Origin: G963667425 sp963667425 [NCBI: bacterium]
GTDB lineage: Bacteria; UBP6; UBA1177
NCBI GenBank assembly: GCA_963667425.1
Contig: OY763407.1
Span: 1,054,001 to 1,118,000 of the forward strand
Length of the DNA: 64,000 bases
Direction: 5' to 3'
Below are positions 12,421 through 21,463 of this stretch, in pieces. Made by a program: the position numbers and the translations under genes. How positions within the stretch are numbered: position 1 is the stretch's first letter; each line of letters opens with the position of its first letter. The notes beneath the pieces are model-generated. The model made no database searches, was not told the origin of the DNA, and saw nothing but the letters and a program-made list of their open reading frames with translations.

Positions 12421-13137
12421 TTATTTGGTCTTTTTTGATTCCTGAGTTTTATTGACATAATCTGAAGGTACTGCAAAAGTTGCTTTAGTTACAGGAATTT
12501 CTTTAAATTCAACAAGTGTTTGAGATGTTGCAACACCGTGATTTCCATTGTTTATTTTTTCAGTTTTTACTACAAGCCCTTCATTTTCAAAATGATCTTT
12601 CACTTTCTGAAGAAGATTTTTGTATTCGAGAAGAGAAGCAGGAAGAAGCTTGGTTACTCTGGCAGTTGCATCTTTTATAACATTGTTTTTAAGTGCAGGT
12701 GAAACCCATACATAAAAACGGTCTTTTCCTTCAATATTTACTTTATACTTTTTTGCACTATAAATTCCAACTGTGTCATCAGCAACTAAAGTATATTTGA
12801 TATCATAATTTTTAGGCTTCGCATTGTTTTCTTTCACCATGCTTTCAACAAGCTTTGTAACAAAATCGGTATATTCAGAAATTTTCATTATCTGATATGA
12901 CTTATCATTGTGATTTATTATAATCATTGAATCTTTAGAAAAATCAACAATCAAATCTGCTTTGCTGTTTTCCTTTTCAGAAACAGTTCTAAGCAGATCT
13001 CCCTGAATATATGTATACTGTTTTAAGGTTTTATCTCCTTTCTTTAATTCTTCGACAGAAACCCAGCACTTATCTGCTTTCGCAGCAAACAGAAGAGATA
13101 CTGATAATAAAATAATAACTGAAAGTAACTTTTTCAT
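12421..13137 (-). CDS. Exported protein, DUF4412-like
   Basis: The 238-residue protein has a signal peptide (MKKLLSVIILLSVSLLFAAKA, probable cleavage near residue 20) and then a beta-rich domain. Features such as ADLIVDFSKDSMIIINHNDKSYQ are typical of DUF4412/LolA-LolB-fold periplasmic proteins. There is no lipobox, so it is probably free in the periplasm. It sits between another exported protein and aspS in one transcription unit. That placement says nothing obvious about function, which is unknown. Confidence 0.7.
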   Translation of the reverse strand: MKKLLSVIILLSVSLLFAAKADKCWVSVEELKKGDKTLKQYTYIQGDLLRTVSEKENSKADLIVDFSKDSMIIINHNDKSYQIMKISEYTDFVTKLVESMVKENNAKPKNYDIKYTLVADDTVGIYSAKKYKVNIEGKDRFYVWVSPALKNNVIKDATARVTKLLPASLLEYKNLLQKVKDHFENEGLVVKTEKINNGNHGVATSQTLVEFKEIPVTKATFAVPSDYVNKTQESKKTK

Positions 13138-13167
13138 AGCTGACTCCTACAAATTGTCAAAAAATCA

Positions 13168-13827
13168 CTACGGATTCATTTTATTTATAGGATAGTTTTT
13201 CTCAATAAATTTGATGAGATTTTTTTCATCATTCCAAAAAACCATCCTTTTATAAGGCATTTCAATATTTAAAGCATCTGAATCAACATCAATTATTATA
13301 AATGCCAAACTGTTTTTCCTAAATATTAAACCTTTTTTTATAATACCTTTTTCAATATTATCGTCTTTATCTGTAACTGAAAGTTGAAAAGCCGGCTCAT
13401 TGTTTAAAAAAATTTTATCGTTATCATATATAATAAATTTTACAGATGACGCTGGAGGAATACCGCGAGCGTTGCTTTTTCCTATCATAAAAAGAAGATA
13501 GTTATAATTAAAAAAAACTGCCAGCTCATTTAAATTTGATTCAACTATTTTATCTTCGACATTATTAACAACTACAGCATTTTTAAGCTCTTTAAAATCT
13601 TTTATCTTTAAAGAAAGCCACCTTCTGTTTTCTGCAGAAAGCTCATAAAAAACACCTATTTTCCTTTTAATTATTTCAGCCAGAACATATTCCGGCGTAT
13701 TTTTGTCAACATAAATATATGTTTCAGAAAACTCCTGATTTAAAGCAGCATTCTTTTTAGTAAGTTCAGATGCATATACATGAGATGAAACCATAAATAT
13801 AAAAGCTATAAAAAGTGTTCTTGACAT
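13168..13827 (-). CDS. Exported protein of unknown function
   Basis: The 219-residue protein has an N-terminal signal peptide (MSRTLFIAFIFMVSSHVYAS). The mature part is moderately charged and shows no motif I recognise. The promoter at 13853-13880 lies just upstream, making this the first gene of a unit that continues into the DUF4412-like gene and aspS. It is a real gene by signal peptide, promoter and operon position. Confidence 0.7.
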   Translation of the reverse strand: MSRTLFIAFIFMVSSHVYASELTKKNAALNQEFSETYIYVDKNTPEYVLAEIIKRKIGVFYELSAENRRWLSLKIKDFKELKNAVVVNNVEDKIVESNLNELAVFFNYNYLLFMIGKSNARGIPPASSVKFIIYDNDKIFLNNEPAFQLSVTDKDDNIEKGIIKKGLIFRKNSLAFIIIDVDSDALNIEMPYKRMVFWNDEKNLIKFIEKNYPINKMNP

Positions 13828-13852
13828 AATAAAACCATCAAAAATATTGCTG

Positions 13853-13880
13853 ATTATAACATAATAAAAAAATCAGACAA
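13853..13880 (-). promoter_or_regulatory. Promoter of the exported protein-DUF4412-aspS unit
   Basis: The minus strand has TTGTCT (13875-13880), 16 bases and TATAAT (13853-13858), with TGT directly before the -10 (extended -10). Predicted start is near 13846, about 20 bases before ATG 13827. Confidence 0.65.
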
Positions 13881-13918
13881 GCATTCTGTGATTTTCTGGA
13901 AATTTAATTAAAGTGTGC

Positions 13919-13924
13919 TATAAA
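13919..13924 (+). promoter_or_regulatory. Extended -10 element upstream of the RNA methyltransferase gene
   Basis: TATAAA preceded by TGC (13916-13924) gives an extended -10. No good -35 is seen. The start would be near 13931, leaving a 17-base leader with GGAG before ATG 13948. It is divergent from the promoter at 13853-13880. Confidence 0.45.
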
Positions 13925-13947
13925 TTTTTTATTTTCATGGAGTTCTA

Positions 13948-15045
13948 ATGCAACTTGAACTTGCAAAAATAATTTCGTCCGGAGATGCGATAGGCTGGGC
14001 AGAAAACAAAACTTTTTTTATATCTGGTGTGCTTCCAGGTGAAACAATAGAGTTTAAAGATTTTTATAAAGAAAAATCATATTACCGTCCACACAATTTT
14101 AGAATAATCAGGCAATCACCACAAAGAAGAAAACCGATCTGTCCTCTTTTCGGAGTGTGTGGCGGATGTTCATTTTTAAATATGAATTATCAATTTCAGG
14201 CTGAAACTAAAATTTCAATATTTAAAGAACTTATATTGCAACAAAAGCTTGATATTAAAGAAGTTCTTTTCCGTTCAGAAGGAGAATTTAATCAGAGAAC
14301 AAGAGCTAAAATTATTGTTACAAACAGGCAGCCTTCTTTCAGAAAAAAGATGAGTCATGAAACCATAACATTTGAAAACTGTCCGCTAATTCACCCTGAA
14401 CTTAACAAAATAATGACATCTGCATGTAAAAATATGAAAAACGGCTTAAATATTCAGTTTGAATTTTCAAAGAATACAGGTGAATGGATTCCAGACAGAA
14501 ACTTTATTGAAAAAGAAGTTTTAGGTAAAAGAATAGGTTTAAGTAAAAACAGTTTTTTTCAGGCATCTGAAAATGGAGCGGCACTTTTATCAAAACTAAT
14601 GCTGAAAAAACTTGATGAGATAAGCCCTGCAAAATTTCTGGATTTCTTCTCCGGTGTTGGGCTTTTTTCAAAAATAATTGAAGACAGAAATATTGAAATT
14701 ATGGCTGTTGAATCAGCAGCAAGTTCTGTAAGTGATTACAAAAAAAACCTTGGGAAAAGAGGAAATATTTTAAGTTCTGATGGATACAAAATTACAGCTG
14801 ATTTTTTTAATAAATTTAAATTTATGCTCATAGATCCGCCAAGGGCAGGAATTGGAGAGAAGCTTTCATCGGAAATTATCAGCTCTTCAATTGAAAACAT
14901 TGTTTATATATCATGCAATCCATCAACATTTGCAAGAGATATTTCCTATTTTATAAATAGTGGTTTTAAACTGTCAGATGTTACAATTTGCGATCTTTTC
15001 CCTGCAACTCCGCATTTTGAAGTTTTTTCATTTTTATCAAGATAG
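13948..15045 (+). CDS. RlmD/TrmA-family RNA 5-methyluridine methyltransferase
   Basis: This SAM-dependent enzyme methylates C5 of a uridine in rRNA or tRNA. An N-terminal TRAM-like domain (1 to about 55) is followed by the iron-sulfur cysteines C65, C71 and C74 and a candidate fourth, C145. The Rossmann SAM motif is LDFFSGVGLFS (231-241). DPPRAG (296-301) is next, and the catalytic cysteine is C323 in SCNPSTFARD. The FeS cysteines favour the RlmD/RlmCD type over TrmA. It is shorter (365 aa) than E. coli RlmD (433), with a compact central domain. GGAG five bases before the ATG supports the start. The exact target is unknown. Confidence 0.92.
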   Translation: MQLELAKIISSGDAIGWAENKTFFISGVLPGETIEFKDFYKEKSYYRPHNFRIIRQSPQRRKPICPLFGVCGGCSFLNMNYQFQAETKISIFKELILQQKLDIKEVLFRSEGEFNQRTRAKIIVTNRQPSFRKKMSHETITFENCPLIHPELNKIMTSACKNMKNGLNIQFEFSKNTGEWIPDRNFIEKEVLGKRIGLSKNSFFQASENGAALLSKLMLKKLDEISPAKFLDFFSGVGLFSKIIEDRNIEIMAVESAASSVSDYKKNLGKRGNILSSDGYKITADFFNKFKFMLIDPPRAGIGEKLSSEIISSSIENIVYISCNPSTFARDISYFINSGFKLSDVTICDLFPATPHFEVFSFLSR

Positions 15046-15083
15046 ATTTTTAAGAATTTAATTTAAGAATTAATAGAATTTAT

Positions 15084-18000
15084 TTAATTTGAAGCTGCAG
15101 TACACACAACATTATCGATCTGTATGTGATCATTGGCATCTGTTGTAAATAAGAATGAGAAAATAAGTTCAAAATCTGAAACAGATGAAGTCAAATTAAA
15201 AGCATATGTAATTACTGACCAATCTGTAGAATTAACTTGTCTATAAACAGTAGATTCATATTTATATGTTGTGCCAAAAGTATATCCGTATCTTATCTGT
15301 CCTGAGCCTCTTACCCACGCACTACAAGTATAATCACCCGCACTCATTGATATATCTTGAGTTGTAAATCTTTTGTGCTTGTCTGACGTATTAATAAGCT
15401 GAACAGCAGATGTGCCTTCTTTTGCAGAAATTGTATATTGAGAAAAAGTAGAATTAGTAGCTCCACCAACCCATCCATTTGGTTTTCCATCTGTCCATGA
15501 TTCGAAACTTCCGTTAGTAAGTAAATTTGAAGAAGCGATGCAGTTATGATTTGCAGTATCGCATTCCTGCCCAGCAACACAATCACTGCTTGTGTTGCAT
15601 CTTCCTTCACTAGCTTCACATTCACCTATTGAATTACATGTCTCCCATGTCTCACATGTTACACCAGCACAGACATCACCTGCTTCACAGATATGAGAAG
15701 TTGTATTGCAAACAGGTGCTGCAGATTCACAATCAGCATTTGAATTACAGAATCCTTCCTTGGCATCACAATTTCCGGTATCTGCATTACACTGCTGATA
15801 TGCAGAATCACATACTACATTTGCACATCTGTCAAGTCCAAAACCGGCTTCATTTCTTGGAAGAAGTTTGGAGTTATCAAATGAATAGAATACGTTACCT
15901 GTCATTTGGTTAAAATGTGTTCCCGGAGTCGGAACTGAATATGCGTACATAGCATCGTCAACTAAAAGTCCGCCAGTAACAGTAAAAGTATTATAGCTAT
16001 CGGCAGCAACAGTTACATCAACATTTTCAACTTTTACAAGAAGTGAATTATATTTTGCAGCTTTGTCTCCGCCTGTTTTAATTTCAGCAGGAGTTACGAC
16101 AACTGGAGCAGGGAACTGATCAACAGTGTTTAAAGGAGTAACTGTAGGATCTGTTATTTCATCCTGACCATAATATGTTGTATATACACCTTCTACAGAA
16201 ATAACATTACCGACGGTAGGAACTATATTAAGTGATTTTGTATAAACATAAATTGCACTGTATTCAGCTCCAAGCACTGCATCTCTTGATTCTTCAGGAA
16301 CCTGCATAAAGAAACTTTTTGTAGCTCCAGTTGTGTCAACAGCTGTAACAACTCCTTCTATGATAACTTTTGCACTCTGCATAATATTGCCTTGTCTTAT
16401 ATCATAAATGGAAACTTCCTGCGCAGGACACTCTGAATTTCCAGGATTGGCAATTGCAGGACACATATCACAAGCATCACCTATTCCGTCACCATCAGCA
16501 TCTTCCTGGTTTGGATCTGAAACAAAAGGACATTTATCAACTATATTTTTGATTCCGTCACCATCTTCATCTGAAGGATCTACAGGTGTGCATGAATCAT
16601 CAGCACTCAATGGACACGGATCACATGCATCGCCTTTTCCATCATTATCCTTGTCAGCCTGTTTTGTTTCATCAAGAGGTCTGATCGGGTTAAAAATTGT
16701 CGGACAGTTGTCAACATCATCTTTTATACCGTCACCATCTTTATCATCTGTAGCTGGAACACCAGTATATTCTGTAGGTCTCGAAGGAACACATGTCGGC
16801 TCATCATCAGGAGTTCCACAAAAGAAAAGTCCGTAGGATGAAGCATTTGCAGCTTTAAGAGCACTCCATTTAACACCAGTTTCTCTTTCAATACAGGCAA
16901 CTTTTGCAACTTCACATACACCGTCAGGTATTTCCTCACACTGTGTCTGACCATAAGGAATAACATCCATAACAGCTTTGTCACCATAAAGAGGAACTCC
17001 GCCACGAAGAACAAGGGCAACTTTAGACTCATTTGAATCAACAACTGCTCTATAGTAGTTTGATGTGTTTTTACCATCAAAGATTGCGATATCGGCAAAT
17101 TTACCTTTTGCAATATATCCTACGGAAGAAGAAATTCTGAGAGCCTCTGCATTATTTATTGTAGCCATCTCCCAAAGCTCTTTATCTGTGAAAAATTTAC
17201 CGAAATTGTTTGTATTAAGCTCATCAGCACATTTAAGTTCTCTAAGCATATTGATGGAACCTGACGGAGTCCAGTCTGTTCCCATACCAATTAAAACACC
17301 TTCATTATGGAACATAGTTACAGGAGCTGTATTTCCATAAAGCGAAATATTAGATCTCGGTGACCATATAACTGATGTAAAATTCTCAGCCATTTCTTCA
17401 CCATCTTCAGCAATAAGACCGACACAGTGAATAAATGCCGAATTAGGTTCTGTAAGATCTATTCCGCCATTGTTTGTACTGCTTAAACATAAGAATTCAT
17501 TTCTGGCTTCTTCGTTTATACCTTCAGCAACGTGAGGAAGAAAACAGGTATCTTTAAGTACAGATTCATCAAATTTAAAACTATAGGCACAGGAATCCGT
17601 AAGAGTTTTTCCACTTGAATCCCCTAAAGGAAATGTTTCATATTCAATCATGCCGGTAGATATTCCTTCAGCATCTCTTTCATCTTCAACATTTCTTAAA
17701 AGACCATTTGTTCCACCGGAACCAGCCATAACTGTAGTTCCAGCCATAACGTTTCTGAGCTCACCCCAAATAAGAGGATTTGCAGTATAATCGCTACTTC
17801 CTGAATCTATTTTTGTATGACCGTTCTTACCAATTCTCCAGTCATGGCGATGCTCATAACGTTCTGTTCCCCAATCTCTTGGAGATTGTGTTGTCCAGCC
17901 CAAGTGATCGTGAGCATTAATAAGTGCAGGCGAAACTGAAGCATCAGGACAGTTAACAACTGTTGCAGTTGCAGCTTCTGTTTCTGCAGAACAGTCACAT

Positions 18001-18419
18001 CCTGCACAAAGTATTATACCATCAGCAGAAACAAGAACTTCTCCGCCTTTATAAACTGTATCTGGTGCAAGTACGTTTCCTTTGATAAGAAGTGCATCAC
18101 TGTTTTTTGTTACACTACATGTTCCTGTTTCAACTGCAGGAAGTGTTCTGCCACAATCGGTAACATTAAAATTGGGAACTGTATCTGTATCAGGAATTTC
18201 ATCGATATCGCCAGTAGGTTCGTCAGCATCTTCATCAGGCTGAACTTCACCTTCTGAATCATTAATTTCGTCAATATCATCAGTCGGTTCATCGACATCT
18301 TCATCTGCGACAGTGTCGTTATCATTAGTAACATCACTGTCTTTTTTACTGCTTCCGCCGCCATCGTCACACGCAATGACAAAAAGGGCAATAAGCAGGA
18401 GTAACAAAATTCTTTTCAT
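15084..18419 (-). CDS. Large lipoprotein: amidohydrolase domain, thrombospondin type 3 repeats, OB-like and carbohydrate-binding-like modules
   Basis: The 1111-residue protein has a lipobox (LFVIAC, Cys17) and an Asp/Glu-rich tether to about residue 75. An amidohydrolase domain follows: the metal-binding motif is NAHDHLG, and GMGTDWTPSG near the end of the barrel carries the conserved Asp. Two or three calcium-binding thrombospondin type 3 repeats (DKDGDGIKDDVDNCP type) come next. After these are an OB-fold/DUF5689-like region, a Cys-rich EGF-like segment and a C-terminal jelly-roll module (LLTNGSFESWTDGKPNGW) resembling CBM4/9-type domains. It is probably a surface-exposed hydrolase. The substrate is unknown, and such amidohydrolases are usually cytoplasmic, so this fusion is unusual. 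It follows the hemolysin III gene by 47 bases. Confidence 0.88.
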   Translation of the reverse strand: MKRILLLLLIALFVIACDDGGGSSKKDSDVTNDNDTVADEDVDEPTDDIDEINDSEGEVQPDEDADEPTGDIDEIPDTDTVPNFNVTDCGRTLPAVETGTCSVTKNSDALLIKGNVLAPDTVYKGGEVLVSADGIILCAGCDCSAETEAATATVVNCPDASVSPALINAHDHLGWTTQSPRDWGTERYEHRHDWRIGKNGHTKIDSGSSDYTANPLIWGELRNVMAGTTVMAGSGGTNGLLRNVEDERDAEGISTGMIEYETFPLGDSSGKTLTDSCAYSFKFDESVLKDTCFLPHVAEGINEEARNEFLCLSSTNNGGIDLTEPNSAFIHCVGLIAEDGEEMAENFTSVIWSPRSNISLYGNTAPVTMFHNEGVLIGMGTDWTPSGSINMLRELKCADELNTNNFGKFFTDKELWEMATINNAEALRISSSVGYIAKGKFADIAIFDGKNTSNYYRAVVDSNESKVALVLRGGVPLYGDKAVMDVIPYGQTQCEEIPDGVCEVAKVACIERETGVKWSALKAANASSYGLFFCGTPDDEPTCVPSRPTEYTGVPATDDKDGDGIKDDVDNCPTIFNPIRPLDETKQADKDNDGKGDACDPCPLSADDSCTPVDPSDEDGDGIKNIVDKCPFVSDPNQEDADGDGIGDACDMCPAIANPGNSECPAQEVSIYDIRQGNIMQSAKVIIEGVVTAVDTTGATKSFFMQVPEESRDAVLGAEYSAIYVYTKSLNIVPTVGNVISVEGVYTTYYGQDEITDPTVTPLNTVDQFPAPVVVTPAEIKTGGDKAAKYNSLLVKVENVDVTVAADSYNTFTVTGGLLVDDAMYAYSVPTPGTHFNQMTGNVFYSFDNSKLLPRNEAGFGLDRCANVVCDSAYQQCNADTGNCDAKEGFCNSNADCESAAPVCNTTSHICEAGDVCAGVTCETWETCNSIGECEASEGRCNTSSDCVAGQECDTANHNCIASSNLLTNGSFESWTDGKPNGWVGGATNSTFSQYTISAKEGTSAVQLINTSDKHKRFTTQDISMSAGDYTCSAWVRGSGQIRYGYTFGTTYKYESTVYRQVNSTDWSVITYAFNLTSSVSDFELIFSFLFTTDANDHIQIDNVVCTAASN

Positions 18420-18466
18420 TGAATCCCCCTTAAAATTAAGAACAAACAGCTGTTAAAACAGCAAAA

Positions 18467-19111
18467 CTATGCTATATAAAAAATCATACCCAAAAAGTGG
18501 AGTATGCTCCCAGCCAAAACGAAAAGGTGCCATATTGCATGATTAAAAGGAATTTTTTTAACTACATAAAAAATAATTCCAACCATATAACATAAACCGC
18601 CAAGAATAAGCCAGAAGAAAAAACCCTCAGGTAATATCTCTTTTATCGGTTTATATGCAATAATTATTATCCAGCCCATTGATACATATAAAATCAGGCC
18701 TACAATTTTCTTTGCCTTAAAAGAAAAAGCCTCAACGACTATTCCTGTTACAGCAAGTCCCCATATAATCCCAAAAAGAGTCCATCCCCATGGACCTCTT
18801 AAAGGGACGAGCGCAATAGGCGTATAAGTTCCTGCAATCAGAAGAAAAATTGAAATATGATCAAAATATCTGAAAAGCTGTCTTACTTTATCGTGAGGCA
18901 TAGCGTGATATAAAGTTGATGCCAGATAAAGAAGAATCAGAGTTGCTCCGTATACTGAAAAACTCACAACTCTCCATGCATCTCCGAAATAACTTGAATA
19001 AACAACCAGAATAGAAAGTGCAGAGACACCCAAAGCAGCGCCAATACCGTGAGTGATACAGTTCATCAATTCTTCTCCAAAAGAATATTTGGGCATGAAT
19101 TTATATTTCAC
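18467..19111 (-). CDS. trhA: Hemolysin III / TrhA family membrane protein (PAQR-like)
   Basis: The 214-residue protein has seven predicted membrane segments. Family motifs are EELMNCITHGIGAALG in the first segment, STLYHAMPH after the third and IWHLFVLAGSILHFLG at the end. The conserved His and Asp residues match the metal-site ligands of the PAQR/hemolysin III superfamily. E. coli TrhA affects membrane-energy homeostasis, and haemolytic activity is not general in the family. The start is GTG 19111, supported by AGGAGG just upstream. It probably starts a unit that runs into the amidohydrolase lipoprotein gene. Confidence 0.93.
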   Translation of the reverse strand: MKYKFMPKYSFGEELMNCITHGIGAALGVSALSILVVYSSYFGDAWRVVSFSVYGATLILLYLASTLYHAMPHDKVRQLFRYFDHISIFLLIAGTYTPIALVPLRGPWGWTLFGIIWGLAVTGIVVEAFSFKAKKIVGLILYVSMGWIIIIAYKPIKEILPEGFFFWLILGGLCYMVGIIFYVVKKIPFNHAIWHLFVLAGSILHFLGMIFYIA

Positions 19112-19426
19112 AAAGCCTCCTGAATAACTGTGTATAAAAAAACGAAATCTATCTAGAGGATATTCATTTTTAGTTACATTTCAAGAAGAATTATAGATGT
19201 AAAGTGATAATTTCCTATTTGAGCAAAGTAGAAATAACTGCTTATTTATTTTAATCTCTCAGGATAAAAAAGACAACTCTTCCTTTTTTCTTTATCATAA
19301 AGTCTCACTTTCTTTTGTTTTATCTTAATTTTTTGTTGAAAATATAATTAAATCTTCTAAAGTAGTTAAGTGCTTTCAGGCGGATTAATTATAAAGAACT
19401 ATTTTTTATATTTTCAGGGGTTTATT
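19112..19426. other. 315-base divergent intergenic region
   Basis: This AT-rich region separates trhA (minus) from the IgGFc-binding lipoprotein (plus). It must hold both promoters. A weak plus-strand candidate is TTGAAA at 19336 with TAAAGT 16 bases on. No ORF, hairpin or RNA gene was recognised. Confidence 0.4.
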
Positions 19427-21367
19427 ATGAAGTTGCTGCTTTTTTTAGTTTCACTGTTTTTTATTTTTACTGTTTCATGCACAAAAGATGATGAAGAAAA
19501 TCTTGATGAACCGGACTATGATGTTTCAACTCCTGATACTGTTACAAATCCCGATAGTGATAGTGTGATTACGACTCCTGATGACGATAATGGTCATTTA
19601 TGCACCCCGAATAATCCTTTAAGGTGTAAGTCTGAAACTGAAGCTGTTCAGTGTTCATCTGACGGGCTTTCTGAAATAGAGATAACTTGTGAAAATGATA
19701 AAATATGTTCAGCTGGTCAGTGTGTTAAACCTGATGCAGTCTGCACTCCCGGCGAAATCACATGTAATTCGGCAGATATGTCCGCTGTATATAAATGTAA
19801 CAGCGACGGAAGCGGTTACGAAACCGAAAAAGTTGAGCAGTGCGATTCTACTGTAGGTTCAAAATGCTCCAGCGGCAAGTGTGTTTCTCTCTGTGAGACT
19901 GCCGAAGCGAACAGAAGCTATGAAGGATGCGAATATTTCTCTGCTGTTTTACATAATGGTCGTGATGACGATATGACTTATGAGAAAAATGGTTTTGCTT
20001 TTGCTTTTGCAAACACCAGCGATACTTTAAGTGCAACAGTTACTGTTACAAGAACTTCCGACGGTGTTACAGAATCTCATATTGGAACTTTTGAAGTTTG
20101 TGTAAAGAACGAAAATCCAGGTATTTTTGAAGGCGATATGAAGTGTGATAAGAAAAAATATTCCGATGGTGACAGAATTGTTGTTCCTGCAAAACAGGTA
20201 ATTACTGTCGAGCTTAAGGAAACTGTCAATATGCTTCATGAAACAGGTGTTACATGGAACTCATATCATATTGTCTCTTCAATTCCTCTTACTGTCTATC
20301 AGTTCAACCCTATTGACAACCAGTATTCAAATGATGCTTCGCTTGTCCTTCCATCATCAAGAATGGGAACAGAATATGTTGTCGCAAGTTATGAAGATGA
20401 ATCAGGCGCTTCAGAATATGACGGAAAAGGTTTCTTTACAATAATCGGAGTTTCAGATACAGATGTCGAGCTTGCAATTACACCGACAGCAAAAGTTGTG
20501 GCAAAGAATGGAATTCCTGAAGTTGCAGCAGGTTCGACTTTTAATATGACTATAAAAAAACATCAGGTCATTAATATAGAAACAGGTGTCAACAAAGATG
20601 ATTTTACAGGAACACTGATAAGATGTAAGGACAAAGATAATAACTGCGCTCCATTTGTTGTCTTCGGCGGTCACGGATGTGCTGATATTCCAAGAGATAA
20701 ACCTTACTGCGATCACATAGAACATCAGCTGACTCCTACTGAAATGTGGGGAAACCAGTATCTTGTCGTAAAAACAGAACCTAAAGGAAGCGAAAAGGAT
20801 ATGGTGAGAGTTATTGCCTACAAGGACGGTACAGAAATATCAATAACGAATCCGTTAAAAACTATGAGTCTTAATAAAGGGGAATATTATGAATACCGCC
20901 TTACCTCGACAAATGATTACGAGCCGGACGCTTCTTATGTAACAAGCAACAATCCTGTTCAGGTCGTTCATTATCTTACAGGTTCGACAGACATAAGCTA
21001 TAGCTGTGCAGATGAGAACAGTTCCCATGACGGATGTTACGGCGACCCTGCAATGACTGTTGTCCCCCCTATCGAACAGTACAGAAGCTTCTATATTTTC
21101 CTCACTCCGGGAACTTATGACGAAAACTACGCTTCAGTTACAATAAAAAATGGCGGTGAAATAACTATTGACGGTGAAAAAGTAAAATCTTCCGATATGG
21201 TTTCAATTGCAGGAACAGATTATTCCTTTGCTATAGTTTCTCTTTCAACCTCTTTTGATCAGCACATTGCCGAGTGCTCTTCAGGATGCGGACTTATGGT
21301 TTACGGATGGGAAATGGATGTAAGCTACATGTATCCCGGCGGTCTTGATCTTAAAATGCTCAGATAA
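19427..21367 (+). CDS. IgGFc-binding-domain lipoprotein
   Basis: The 646-residue lipoprotein has signal MKLLLFLVSLFFIFTVSC, with Cys18 followed by an acidic tether (about 20-60). A Cys-rich region with several CxxG/CSSDGxxE-type repeats follows, and then an IgGFc_binding-like domain over most of the protein. Diagnostic features shared with the paralogue at 39870-42206 are the VYQFNP segment and the C-terminal YPGGLDL. ATG 19427 follows CAGGGG and begins a perfect signal peptide; the open frame upstream is ignored. The domain name derives from a human mucin-like protein, and in bacteria the ligand is unknown. It is probably surface-displayed and involved in adhesion or matrix. Confidence 0.82.
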   Translation: MKLLLFLVSLFFIFTVSCTKDDEENLDEPDYDVSTPDTVTNPDSDSVITTPDDDNGHLCTPNNPLRCKSETEAVQCSSDGLSEIEITCENDKICSAGQCVKPDAVCTPGEITCNSADMSAVYKCNSDGSGYETEKVEQCDSTVGSKCSSGKCVSLCETAEANRSYEGCEYFSAVLHNGRDDDMTYEKNGFAFAFANTSDTLSATVTVTRTSDGVTESHIGTFEVCVKNENPGIFEGDMKCDKKKYSDGDRIVVPAKQVITVELKETVNMLHETGVTWNSYHIVSSIPLTVYQFNPIDNQYSNDASLVLPSSRMGTEYVVASYEDESGASEYDGKGFFTIIGVSDTDVELAITPTAKVVAKNGIPEVAAGSTFNMTIKKHQVINIETGVNKDDFTGTLIRCKDKDNNCAPFVVFGGHGCADIPRDKPYCDHIEHQLTPTEMWGNQYLVVKTEPKGSEKDMVRVIAYKDGTEISITNPLKTMSLNKGEYYEYRLTSTNDYEPDASYVTSNNPVQVVHYLTGSTDISYSCADENSSHDGCYGDPAMTVVPPIEQYRSFYIFLTPGTYDENYASVTIKNGGEITIDGEKVKSSDMVSIAGTDYSFAIVSLSTSFDQHIAECSSGCGLMVYGWEMDVSYMYPGGLDLKMLR

Positions 21368-21391
21368 TCTTTCCAATTTCATCTCTTTTCC

Positions 21392-21420
21392 TTGAAACAA
21401 ATCCTTTCAGGTGATATATT
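21392..21420 (+). promoter_or_regulatory. Promoter of hutU
   Basis: TTGAAA (21392-21397), 17 bases and TATATT (21415-21420) form a near-consensus sigma70 promoter. The transcript would start near 21427, about 37 bases before the chosen hutU ATG. Confidence 0.65.
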
Positions 21421-21463
21421 CAGCATGAATTTTGTTTATTAATAACTAAAAATGGAGATTTTC

